Of a DNA stretch of 64,000 nt, positions 20,326-28,050 are shown piece by piece. The translations under genes were made by a program, and so were the position numbers. The notes beneath the pieces were generated by a model. The model had not been told where the DNA came from, did no database searches, and saw only the letters and a list, made by a program, of their open reading frames with translations. This DNA is from Streptomyces sp. NBC_00223 (GTDB lineage: Bacteria; Actinomycetota; Actinomycetes; Streptomycetales; Streptomycetaceae), in contig NZ_CP108109.1 of the NCBI RefSeq assembly GCF_036199905.1, forward strand, positions 558,001 through 622,000, given 5' to 3'. The stretch's first letter is position 1. Every line of letters starts with the position of its first letter.

Positions 20326-21273
20326 ATGCCGGACACGGTGATCATCGGCAGTGAGCGCAGCGAGGTCGGCCTGCCGACCGGAATGGACGTATTGCGGCGC
20401 GGCGGCTCGGCGCTGGACGCGGTGGAGGCCGCGATGCGCCGCTGCGAGGACAACCCGGCCGACCACTACGTGGGCACCGCGGGCCTGCCCAACGCCCAGG
20501 GCGTGGTCGAGCTGGACGCGTCCCTGATGCTCGGCTCGGGGCGGCGGTTCGGCGCGGTGGCCGCGCTGCGCGGCTACCCCAACCCGATCTCGGTCGCCCG
20601 CGCGGTCCTGGAACGGCTGCCGCAGCACAGCCTGCTGGTCGGGGAGGGCGCGGAGCTGTTCGCGAAGGAGTGCGGCTTCACCACGGCCGAGCTGCTGACC
20701 GACGAGTCACGGGCGAAGTGGCGTGAGCAGGTCACGCTGTCGCGGGAGTCGGTGGAGGGCGAGAACACCGCCGCGACCGAGGGCGACCAGCGGTACCGGG
20801 AGAGCGCGCTCGCCCTGATCCGCAGGCTCGCGCCGCACGACGGCCCGTGGGGCACGATCAACATCATCGCCCTGGACGCCTCGGGCGAGATGTGCGTCGG
20901 GGTCTCCACCTCGGGCTTTCCGTACAAGTACCCCGGCCGGGTGGGCGACTCCGCGCTGCCGGGCGCGGGCAACTGGTGCGATCTGCGGGCCGGCGGCGCC
21001 GCCTGCACCGGCCGCGGCGAGCTGAGCATGCGCGGCAACACGGCCCGTACGATCGTGGACCTGCTCGCGGCGGGCGCGGACCCGTCCGACGCGTGCCGGG
21101 CCGGGCTCGCCGACGCGGCCACGCTGCCGGACGACTTCCGCTCCGAGCTGCGCGCCCTGGCGCTGACCCCCGACGGTCGGCACGGCGGCGCGGCCGGACA
21201 GCAGGGCAGCGTGTACGCGCTGATGACCGAGGCGTCCACCGAACCCGAGTTCCGCCCGCGGAGCGTGCTGTGA
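20326..21273 (+). CDS. isoaspartyl peptidase/L-asparaginase-type Ntn hydrolase
   Basis: This 315-residue protein belongs to the glycosylasparaginase/plant-type asparaginase family, which self-cleaves to expose an N-terminal Thr. The autocleavage site is visible as GPWGTINIIALDASGEM (G|T). Downstream residues that shape the site are GVSTSGFPYKYPGRVGDS and the late ACTGRGE glycines. The N-terminal half has GSALDAVEAAMRRCEDNP and GTAGLPNAQGVVELDASLMLG. It may cleave isoaspartyl dipeptides, asparagine or N4-glycosyl-Asn. The ATG at 20326 follows AGGAGG. The stop overlaps the M55 peptidase gene (GTGA), so both are made together. Confidence 0.88.
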   Translation: MPDTVIIGSERSEVGLPTGMDVLRRGGSALDAVEAAMRRCEDNPADHYVGTAGLPNAQGVVELDASLMLGSGRRFGAVAALRGYPNPISVARAVLERLPQHSLLVGEGAELFAKECGFTTAELLTDESRAKWREQVTLSRESVEGENTAATEGDQRYRESALALIRRLAPHDGPWGTINIIALDASGEMCVGVSTSGFPYKYPGRVGDSALPGAGNWCDLRAGGAACTGRGELSMRGNTARTIVDLLAAGADPSDACRAGLADAATLPDDFRSELRALALTPDGRHGGAAGQQGSVYALMTEASTEPEFRPRSVL

Positions 21274-22100
21274 AGATCTTCCTCTCCTCCGACATGGAGG
21301 GCACCGCCGGAGTCGTGGACTGGGCGCAGTGCCGGCCGGGCCAGCCCGAGTACACCTACTACCGCTCGCTCCTCCAGGACGAGGTCAACGCGGCGATCAA
21401 GGGGGCGCTCGCGGGCGGCGCGAGCGAGTTCCTGGTCAACGACTCGCACTCCACGATGGCCAATCTGCGTCCCGACGCCCTCGCCGGACGGGCGCGCTAT
21501 CTGTCGGGGCGGCACAAGCCGTTCTACATGATGCAGGGCCTCGACCCGTCCTTCGACGCCGTCTTCTTCGTCTCCTACCACGGCTCGATGTCGAGCGAGC
21601 GGGCCACGCTGTCGCACACCTACAACCCGGCGGCCATCGCCGAGGTGCGGCTGAACGGCGTCGTGGCGGGCGAGAGCGGCATCAACGCGCTGGTCGCCCT
21701 CGGCCACGGGGTGCCGGTGGTGCTGATCACCGGGGACGACACCACGGTGGCCGAGGCCGAGCCGTTCTGCCCGGGGGTGGTCGGCGCGGTGGTCAAGTCG
21801 TCGGTCTCCCGCTTCGCCGCAGACAGCCTGCACCCGGCCGACGCGCGCGAGGTGATCCACGACGCCGCACGCCGGGCGATCGAGTCGCTGCCGTCCGCCG
21901 CGGCGCCGGCCATCACGCTGCCCGCCACGCTCACCGTACGGATGCGCAACCCCGATCTGGCCGAGATGGCCACCTGGGTCAGCGGGGTCGAGCCCGAGCC
22001 CGGCGACGCGGTGACGGTCCGGATCACCGACGAGGACCCGATCCGGCTCTACCGCACGTTCATCACCGTCGTGCTGCTCACCCGGGGCATCGCGGAGTGA
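21270..22100 (+). CDS. M55-family D-aminopeptidase (DppA-like)
   Basis: This is a zinc aminopeptidase of the DppA type, known in Bacillus to release D-Ala from D-Ala-peptides. The 276-residue product begins VKIFLSSDMEGTAGVVDW, giving the Asp and Glu metal ligands. The metal-binding His residues are in VNDSHSTM and VSYHGSM, and the proposed nucleophilic His is in LSHTYNP. It reads on from the asparaginase-type gene through a 4-bp GTGA overlap. The pair looks like a small-peptide salvage unit for iso- or D-amino-acid peptides such as peptidoglycan stem fragments. That role is inferred. Confidence 0.88.
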   Translation: MKIFLSSDMEGTAGVVDWAQCRPGQPEYTYYRSLLQDEVNAAIKGALAGGASEFLVNDSHSTMANLRPDALAGRARYLSGRHKPFYMMQGLDPSFDAVFFVSYHGSMSSERATLSHTYNPAAIAEVRLNGVVAGESGINALVALGHGVPVVLITGDDTTVAEAEPFCPGVVGAVVKSSVSRFAADSLHPADAREVIHDAARRAIESLPSAAAPAITLPATLTVRMRNPDLAEMATWVSGVEPEPGDAVTVRITDEDPIRLYRTFITVVLLTRGIAE

Positions 22101-22180
22101 GCGGGGGCGCGGGCCCCAGCGGGGATACGGCGGCGTAGCGCGGGCCCCGCGGCCGTGGCCCGGGCGTCCGCTTGACGGCG

Positions 22181-22265
22181 GGGTCCGGGCCGCGGGTCCA
22201 CGGAGGTCAGACCCGCGGTCCACGCGGGGGTCCGGGCCGCGGGTCCACGGAGGTTAGACCCGCGG
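22181..22265. repeat. two direct copies of a 38-bp GC-rich repeat
   Basis: A 38-bp unit beginning GGGTCCGGGCCGCGGGTCC occurs at 22181-22218 and 22228-22265, with one base difference, 47 bp apart. The second copy runs into TAGACCCGCGGGTCTA (22255-22270), a perfect 16-bp palindrome covering the stop codon of the next, reverse-strand gene. The unit lies between two convergent genes and probably ends transcription from both. Confidence 0.75.
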
Positions 22266-22267
22266 GT

Positions 22268-22741
22268 CTACGCCGGATCGGAGCCGCGGCGGTCGGGGGC
22301 GCGGTCGGTGACCGGGACCGGCGCCGAGCCGGAGTGGAAGCTCCCGATGGAGTAGTTCTGGCCCTGGAAGACCGGGCCGTTCGCCACCCCGCTGAACGAG
22401 TTGTTCACCACATTGACCTGCCCGCCGCCTGCCGCCGGGTCCAACTCGGCCAGCAGCGCCCGCAGTTCGCCCGCGGCGGCCGGGTCGGCCCGCAGGACGC
22501 GGCGCAGTCTCGTCCGCCACTCGGCCTCGATGTCGGCGGCGGCGCCCTCGTCCCCGGCGGCCCTGGCGGCCACCAACTCCTCCTGGGACAGCTGGAGTTC
22601 TCGGGCCGCCGCGCTGCCGTCACCGCCCCGGGCGAGGAAGCGCTCAAGCCGCTGCCTGGTACGGGCCCACGCGTCCGACACCATCAGCCCCACCAGCGTC
22701 GTCGCCCCCGACGCCGCCAGCGCCGTCAATTCGGCCTCCAC
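22268..22741 (-). CDS. small protein with C-terminal NxFxGxxxGPVxQ motif
   Basis: This is a 157-residue protein of a type frequent in Streptomyces but without assigned function. The first 110 residues are helical and Ala/Glu/Arg-rich (LMVSDAWARTRQRLERFLARG, ELQLSQEELVAARAAG, RTRLRRVLRADPAAAGELRALLAEL). A short beta segment follows, VNVVNNSFSGVANGPVFQGQNY. That Asn/Gly/Gln motif recurs next to NTPase, TPR and caspase-like conflict proteins in actinomycetes as I remember it. No such partner is adjacent here. The GTG start at 22741 follows GAGGGGG. Confidence 0.65.
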   Translation of the reverse strand: MEAELTALAASGATTLVGLMVSDAWARTRQRLERFLARGGDGSAAARELQLSQEELVAARAAGDEGAAADIEAEWRTRLRRVLRADPAAAGELRALLAELDPAAGGGQVNVVNNSFSGVANGPVFQGQNYSIGSFHSGSAPVPVTDRAPDRRGSDPA

Positions 22742-23157
22742 GAAACCCCCTCAACCCGCGCGAATCCGCTGCGACCACCGTAGGGAGCGCGCGACCGCTT
22801 GGGTAGACGGCCTCGGTACGTGTCGCTCACCACGTGATTGAAGGGCCTCCACCCGACTATTGCGCCCGTTCAGGGACTATGCTTCGAATCAGATGCTCCC
22901 GACCCGGCCGTTCACCGCGCCGAGGTCCAGGCGCGCGGGCAGGGCGGATTCCCGTCCGGTCGCCCCGCCCGTCACCGAAGAGACCGATCAGGACCGCGAC
23001 CGCCCGCCGGATTCCCGGGGCGGCCACTCTTCCTTTCCGCACCGATATCCGATTTCCGCACCATCATCCGACCGTTTGTCGGCAGCGCGTACGCGGAGCC
23101 GGAAGTCCGGCACCCGTACGGGCCGCTGCCGCATACGGTCTCCCGAACCGAGGGGCC
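22742..23157. other. intergenic region upstream of the STAS gene
   Basis: These 416 bp separate divergent genes. I see no convincing gene, hairpin or RNA. An A/T-richer patch at about 22871-22892 (GGACTATGCTTCGAATCAGA) could hold a promoter of the STAS gene. Confidence 0.35.
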
Positions 23158-23682
23158 ATGCCCATCTCACACCTGCTGCACATCTCCCGGCGCGACGAGG
23201 GCGACCGGGCACTGATCACCGTGACGGGCGAGATCGACCTGGAGACCGCGCCCGAGCTGCGCCACTCGTTGCAGGGCTGTCTGCTCGACGGCATCCGCGT
23301 CATCGACGTCGACCTCACCGCCGTCCCGTTCTGCGACTGCAGCGGGCTCAACGCGTTCCTGGCCGCGCGGGAGTCGGCCTCGGCGTCCGGAGCCGTACTG
23401 CGGCTGTACTCGCCGACCCGTACGGTGCTCCGGCTGCTGACCGTCGTGGGGGTCGGACGGATCCTGCTGGGCATCCCGGCGGCCGAGCCTGCGGGCGTCG
23501 GGCTCGTCCGGGGCCGGACGTCGCTGCTGCGCAACGCCGGGAGCAAGGCCGCGAGCGCGGCGGTGGGCACGGTGGTCGGCCCGGCGGCGGCTACGGTCAC
23601 AGGTACGGCCGCTGGTCCCGGCGTCGCGCCGGGCATCTCGCCGGGCCGTTACGCGCTGGCGTGCGCGGGGAGCACGAGCTGA
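23158..23682 (+). CDS. STAS-domain anti-anti-sigma factor
   Basis: This is a 174-residue SpoIIAA/BldG-like protein that would bind an anti-sigma kinase and be controlled by phosphorylation of a conserved Ser. The STAS domain occupies about residues 8-110 (ALITVTGEIDLETAPELRHSL, VIDVDLTAVPFCDCSGLNAFLAARE with the Ser before GLN). A 60-residue Ala/Gly/Thr-rich tail (ASAAVGTVVGPAAATVTG and on) has no known fold. No anti-sigma or sigma gene is adjacent. The stop overlaps the following acetyltransferase start (TGATG). Confidence 0.85.
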   Translation: MPISHLLHISRRDEGDRALITVTGEIDLETAPELRHSLQGCLLDGIRVIDVDLTAVPFCDCSGLNAFLAARESASASGAVLRLYSPTRTVLRLLTVVGVGRILLGIPAAEPAGVGLVRGRTSLLRNAGSKAASAAVGTVVGPAAATVTGTAAGPGVAPGISPGRYALACAGSTS

Positions 23683-24332
23683 TGGCGCCCACCGGGCCGG
23701 GCCAGGCCCAGCGCATCGACGACTACGAACCCTCCGCCGGGGGCGTGATCTATCTGCGTGGCCTCAGCCGCTGGCAGGCGGAGGACCAGCGCGAGGAGAT
23801 CGCCGATCTGTACGTCGAGTCGTCCCCGGTGACGGCGGGCGACGAGTACGACAGCCGAGCGGCCTTTCTGCACCGCCTCACCGAGGACGTACGACGGCCG
23901 GGCTTCGACATGCTGATCGCGGAGGCGACGGTGTCGGGTGAGGCGCCCGTGCTGGTGGGCGCGGTGTTCGGGTGCCCGGTCGCGCGCGACGGCGGCTGGT
24001 GGCAGGGCTTTCGGGGGACGCTCCCGCCGCACATCGACCAACTCACCGCGTCCGGCCATGTCTTCGCGATCACGGACGTCGTGGTCCACCGCGCTGAGCG
24101 CGACCGCGGGCTGGCGGGGCGGCTCCAGCACCGGTTGATCACCGATCACCAGTCGTCCCTGGGTGTCACGACGGTCCCGGCGTCGAACCGGGCCGTGCTG
24201 GCGGCGTTCCAGGGCTGGGGCTGGCAGGACGTCGGCGAGATCGTCCGCCCCCCACGGGAGTTCGACGACACCCCGCCGGTCACCCTGCGCGCCCTCTCCT
24301 TCCCCCTCCCCGAACCCTCACCGGCGGTCTGA
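23682..24332 (+). CDS. GNAT-family N-acetyltransferase-like protein
   Basis: This 216-residue protein has a GNAT-like core near residues 85-190. It shows FDMLIAEATVSGEAPVLVGAVFGCPV as strands beta2-beta4, and HVFAITDVVVHRAERDRGLAGRLQHRLI as motif A, with an R-x-x-G-x-A-type acetyl-CoA loop. TVPASNRAVLAAFQGWGWQDVGEI follows as the motif B helix. The acceptor is unknown. Translation is coupled to the STAS gene by TGATG, suggesting the two act in one response. Confidence 0.75.
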   Translation: MAPTGPGQAQRIDDYEPSAGGVIYLRGLSRWQAEDQREEIADLYVESSPVTAGDEYDSRAAFLHRLTEDVRRPGFDMLIAEATVSGEAPVLVGAVFGCPVARDGGWWQGFRGTLPPHIDQLTASGHVFAITDVVVHRAERDRGLAGRLQHRLITDHQSSLGVTTVPASNRAVLAAFQGWGWQDVGEIVRPPREFDDTPPVTLRALSFPLPEPSPAV

Positions 24333-24614
24333 CTCCGCCGGAAACACCGCCGCCGGCTGTGCCGTGGAAGGCGTACGCCCGTCTGTCGTACCTCGTGGCG
24401 AACGCGTGCCCTTGAGGCGGTGGACGATATGGCTGGTCCACCGCCCGCGCGGGCGGACTCGACCGCGGCGCGCGGCGACCATGTCCCTTGCCGGGCAGGG
24501 GAGTTGCTGTGCATCGGCCGTGCGCGGGGGCGCGGCATGATCGTATGATGCCCGTCCCGCGGATGATTCCGCGCGGTCACAGGGCGGCACGCGCCGCGCA
24601 GGTCGGGGGGGCTC

Positions 24615-25073
24615 ATGAACAGGTACGGGGTCGGCGGGGTGCTGCTGCTCGCGGCCGTGATCGGGACGGCGGCCACAGCCTGCGGGCCGGCGGACCACAC
24701 GTCCCCCGCGCACGCGGCGGGGACGACGGCTGCGGGGAACACCGGGAGCACAGCGGATGCGGCCTCGCCGTCAGCGGCCGCCGGGAAGCCCTCCCAACGG
24801 GCGCGGCAGATCTTCCTGAAGCTGACGCATGCCATGTATCCCGACATCGGTGACCGGTCCGATGCCGACCTTCTCTCCCTGGGCGACCAGGCGTGCGCCG
24901 AGCTGCGCCGCGGCGACGACTACGACGACGTCGTGGCCGATCTTCGGATGCACTTGATCAGCGAGTGGGACGCGATGGGCGTGATCACCTCCGTCTCCAT
25001 GCCGGATGACGGCCTGTGCCCCGACGTGCACGACGTCGTCGCGAAGAAGCTGATGGAAGGCCCCAAGCGCTAG
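24615..25073 (+). CDS. DUF732-like secreted lipoprotein
   Basis: This is a 152-residue exported protein. The signal segment GVGGVLLLAAVIGTAATACG ends with a lipobox-like Cys (residue 23). A Thr/Ala/Ser-rich spacer follows, then a small domain (about 60-150) with two cysteines (QACAELRRG and DGLCPDVHD) that likely form a disulfide. The pattern ARQIFLKLTHAM, LLSLGDQACAEL matches the DUF732 fold common in mycobacteria and streptomycetes. The molecular role is unknown. The ATG at 24615 follows a GGGGGGG run. It is an isolated gene. Confidence 0.7.
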   Translation: MNRYGVGGVLLLAAVIGTAATACGPADHTSPAHAAGTTAAGNTGSTADAASPSAAAGKPSQRARQIFLKLTHAMYPDIGDRSDADLLSLGDQACAELRRGDDYDDVVADLRMHLISEWDAMGVITSVSMPDDGLCPDVHDVVAKKLMEGPKR

Positions 25074-25311
25074 GTTCTGTCCGGCACCTTCGCCGAACCG
25101 GCCGGGATCTGCCCGCCCGGCAGGGTCGGGGTCGGAGACCGCATGTCGGGCGAGCCGCGCGGCACCGCGCAGCCCGTCGACAGCCGCGAGGGCGTCCCTC
25201 AAGCACGGGCGCGCGGGGGCACGACGTGGGGTCGCGGCAGGGCGGGTGACGCGCAGGCCACGGGGTGGCCTCGTCTGACCCCTGCGGGGAGGCGGGGCGA
25301 GGCGGGCGGAA

Positions 25312-25352
25312 GGGCCCGGCGGGGACGTCATGACGAGGTCTCCGCCGGGCCC
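25312..25352 (-). terminator. hairpin after the signal-less binding-protein gene
   Basis: GGGCCCGGCGGGGAC (25312-25326) pairs with 25338-25352 (15 bp, one mismatched pair) around an 11-nt loop, 35 bp past the TAA stop at 25387. The remainder of the 25074-25386 spacer shows no gene. Confidence 0.6.
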
Positions 25353-25386
25353 TCGGGCCTTCGGGCCTTCGTAGCGGTGGGCCGGC

Positions 25387-26277
25387 TTACCGCGTTCCCG
25401 GGAGCGCGGCCGCGACCGCGCGGAGGAAGTCCGCGCAGGCCGCCGGCGCCGGCGGCAGCTCGGGGTTCCACGGCACCACGGCCGCGCCGGCCGTCAGCTC
25501 CCGCCACGCGGGCAGTTCGGCCAGCGCGTCCGGCCCGGAGGCGTGCGCGCGCGAGTCGGCCAGCACGAGGTCGGCGCCGCGGCCCAGCTCGACCGCGTGC
25601 GCCCAGTCCGTGGTCAGCCAGTTGGCCCCGGGGCCCGGGCCGGGGTCCGCGAGGTCGACGCCGAGCCCGGTCAGGTGGCGCAGTTCGGGCCACGCCTCGG
25701 GCCTGGCGACATGGACCTGCTCGGTCCCGGCCCCCGACAGCACCAGCGCGCGCGGTGCTCGGACCGCCGCGACGGCACGCAACTCCTCCTCCACAGCGGC
25801 CAGTTCGGCGGCCGCGCCCCCGGCGGACCCGCCCAGCGCGGTGGCCAGCTCGCCGAACCGGCCCAGGATGCCGGTGAGCGAGGACCCGCCCGCGACCGAC
25901 AGCACCACCACCGGCACCCCGGCGGCCTCCGCCTCCGCGAGGAGCGGTTTCCCCACGGCGTAGGCGTGTTCACCGTCGTAGGTGACGTCCACCAGGAGAT
26001 CGGGGCGCAGTTCGCTCAGCGTGTCCTCGCCGAGGTCCGATCCCTGGCCCAGGTACGGCACTTCGGCGCTGTCCAGGGCGCCCGCCTTGACCGGGTCGAC
26101 CTCCGTGCCGCTGTCGTGCGCGGAGCCGTAGACGCCCACCGGCCGGAGGCCGTACTCCCACAGCCCGGCGCCGGCCCGTACATACGCCAGCACTCGCCGC
26201 GGTCTGCGCCCCGCGGTCACCGTGGTACCCCGGTCGTCGGTGAACTCCCAAGGCCGCTCCGCTTGTTCCGTCGTCAT
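25387..26277 (-). CDS. FecB/BtuF-like periplasmic-binding-fold protein without signal peptide
   Basis: This 296-residue protein has the helical-backbone metal-receptor fold of siderophore-binding proteins. It shows RRPRRVLAYVRAGAGLWEYGLRPVGVYGSAH, LSELRPDLLVDVTYDGEHAY, VVVLSVAGGSSLTGILGRFGELA, VLSGAGTEQVHVARPEAW and GADLVLADSRAHA. The start at 26277 (ATG after GGGGGAG) gives MTTEQAERPWEFTDDRG, with no hydrophobic segment or lipobox. It is therefore likely cytoplasmic, perhaps handling a ferri-siderophore or metal ligand inside the cell. It is followed upstream by an iron-boxed MFS exporter in the same orientation, which supports the siderophore context. Confidence 0.78.
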   Translation of the reverse strand: MTTEQAERPWEFTDDRGTTVTAGRRPRRVLAYVRAGAGLWEYGLRPVGVYGSAHDSGTEVDPVKAGALDSAEVPYLGQGSDLGEDTLSELRPDLLVDVTYDGEHAYAVGKPLLAEAEAAGVPVVVLSVAGGSSLTGILGRFGELATALGGSAGGAAAELAAVEEELRAVAAVRAPRALVLSGAGTEQVHVARPEAWPELRHLTGLGVDLADPGPGPGANWLTTDWAHAVELGRGADLVLADSRAHASGPDALAELPAWRELTAGAAVVPWNPELPPAPAACADFLRAVAAALPGTR

Positions 26278-26400
26278 GCGTCGCTCCCCCTTCCCGGTGT
26301 CGGGGCGTTCGCACGCCCCCGATTCGCGCCCCCGTACGCCGCCCAAGCTCCCAGCCTCCGCCCGTACCCGTCCCGGGACAAGACCCCAACTGCCCCTGGA

Positions 26401-27888
26401 TCAGGCTTCTTCGGCCAAAGCGCGGGCCGGGGCGGGGGGTTGCGCGGTGGCGGTGGGCCGTGGCGTACGGGGCAGCAGCAGGGCCGCGGTGACCGCGCCG
26501 GCCGCGATCAGTACGGCGCCGACCAGGAACGCCCGGTCGTATCCGGCGGTGAGCGCCACCCGGCTCGCGGGGCCCGCGGAGTGATGGCGGGTCACCGCGT
26601 CGGCGACGGTCACCAGGACGGCGAGGCCGATGCTTCCGCCGCTCTGACGGCAGGCGTTGAGCAGTCCGCTGGCGAGCCCGGCCTCGTGGACGGGGATGCC
26701 GGCCGTCGCCGCGGTCGTGTTCGCGACCAGGCAGACCCCGAGGCCGACGCTGGCCACCAGCGACGGCCCGAGGAAGTCCCCGAGGAACGTGCCGTCCGCG
26801 CTCACCAGACCGAACCACGCCATGCCGACGGCGGCCAGCGCCAGTCCGGCGACCAGCGGCAGCCGCGGCCCGAGCAGGCGGATCAGCCGCGCGGCGACGA
26901 TCGTGCCCGCCACGATGCCGAGGCTGAACGGCACGAACGCCAGCCCGGTGCGCACCGGGCTGTAGCCGAGCACGCCCTGGAGGTAGAGCGAGGCGAAGTA
27001 GAAGGCGCCGAACTGGGCGGAGGCGATGAGGAAGACCACCACGTTCGCCACCAGGACCGGCCGTTGGCGCAGAATGCCGAATCTGACCAGCGGCGCAGTG
27101 GCGAACCGCCGCTCGACCAGCACGAACAGGCCGCCCAGGACGACCGTAAGAGCCAGCGTCCCGAGGGTCTGGGCCGAGCCCCAGCCGTGGTCGCCGGTAC
27201 GGACCACCGCGTAGACCAGGGTGATCATCGCCGCTGTGACCAGCACCGCCCCCGGCAGGTCGAGCCGGGGCCGGGCAGCCGCCTTGTGCACCGGGATCGC
27301 GCGCAGCGCCAGCGGTACGGCCACCGCGACCACCGGCAGGTTGACGAAGAGCACCCAGCGCCAGTCGAGGTACTCGGTCAGCACCCCGCCGAGCAGCACA
27401 CCGACCGCGCCGCCCGCGCCCGCGACGGCTCCCCACGCGGCCAGCGCGCGGCTGCGCGCCGGCCCCTCCGCGAAGTTGGCGGAGATCACGGTCAGGCTGA
27501 CCGGCAGGAGTACGGCCCCGGCCACGCCCTGGGCCGCGCGGGCGGCGATCAGCTCGCCGGGGTTCTGGGCGAGGCCGCCGAACAGCGAGGTCACGCCGAA
27601 CAGGACCAGCCCCAGCAGCATGGCGAGCCGGTGCCCGAACAGGTCCGCGAGCCGCCCGCCGAGCAGCAGCAGCCCGCCGAAGGTCAGCGTGTAGGCGTTG
27701 ACGACCCATTGCAGATCGCCGGGGCTGAAGCCGAGGTCGGTGCGGATCGCGGGCAGGGCGACGTTGACCACGGTCATGTCGAGTACGACAACGAGCTGGC
27801 ACAGGCAGACGACGAGCAGCAGCAGGCCGGGGCCCGCCGTCCGGCCGCCGGTGCGGGCGGACGCGCCGCCGCTTTCCGCGTCGGGCAT
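26401..27888 (-). CDS. MFS drug/siderophore exporter, DHA2 (14-helix) family
   Basis: This is a 495-residue transporter with the EmrB/QacA layout. Helix 1 carries VVVLDMTVVNVALPAI, and the motif-A loop is GRLADLFGHRLAMLLG. Helix 5 motif C lies around GAVAGAGGAVGVLLGGVLTEYLDWRWVLFVNLP, and the protein ends in a Pro/Ala-rich tail. It probably uses the proton gradient to export a small molecule. An iron box and an 19-bp palindrome lie upstream between it and the divergent TetR gene, so a siderophore or xenosiderophore is a sensible substrate. The ATG at 27888 is chosen over 27924 because GGAG lies 7 bases before it. Confidence 0.9.
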   Translation of the reverse strand: MPDAESGGASARTGGRTAGPGLLLLVVCLCQLVVVLDMTVVNVALPAIRTDLGFSPGDLQWVVNAYTLTFGGLLLLGGRLADLFGHRLAMLLGLVLFGVTSLFGGLAQNPGELIAARAAQGVAGAVLLPVSLTVISANFAEGPARSRALAAWGAVAGAGGAVGVLLGGVLTEYLDWRWVLFVNLPVVAVAVPLALRAIPVHKAAARPRLDLPGAVLVTAAMITLVYAVVRTGDHGWGSAQTLGTLALTVVLGGLFVLVERRFATAPLVRFGILRQRPVLVANVVVFLIASAQFGAFYFASLYLQGVLGYSPVRTGLAFVPFSLGIVAGTIVAARLIRLLGPRLPLVAGLALAAVGMAWFGLVSADGTFLGDFLGPSLVASVGLGVCLVANTTAATAGIPVHEAGLASGLLNACRQSGGSIGLAVLVTVADAVTRHHSAGPASRVALTAGYDRAFLVGAVLIAAGAVTAALLLPRTPRPTATAQPPAPARALAEEA

Positions 27889-27929
27889 CGGATCTCCAAA
27901 AAGGTGGACAGGGCGATTGGACACCGTTC

Positions 27930-27948
27930 AATTGGACAGTGTCCAATT
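27930..27948. promoter_or_regulatory. 19-bp palindromic operator in the TetR/MFS divergent promoter
   Basis: AATTGGACAGTGTCCAATT is a perfect dyad with a central G. An imperfect copy (ATTGGACACCGTTCAAT, 27916-27932) overlaps it. Its position between divergent MFS and TetR genes makes it the likely site of the TetR protein encoded at 28051-28728. Confidence 0.75.
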
Positions 27949-27965
27949 AACTTAGCCTTACCTAA
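27947..27965. promoter_or_regulatory. DmdR/DtxR-type iron box before the MFS exporter
   Basis: TTAACTTAGCCTTACCTAA matches 16 of 19 positions of the actinobacterial iron box TTAGGTTAGCCTAACCTAA. It directly abuts the TetR-type palindrome, so iron and ligand signals would meet at this promoter. Confidence 0.75.
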
Positions 27966-28050
27966 GTTCTCGGGCAACCCCTCGGCCGGCCCGAGGGGTT
28001 GCCCACCGGCGGACGCCCTGCTCAGACGGCGAATATGGCAGTCTGGCGAC

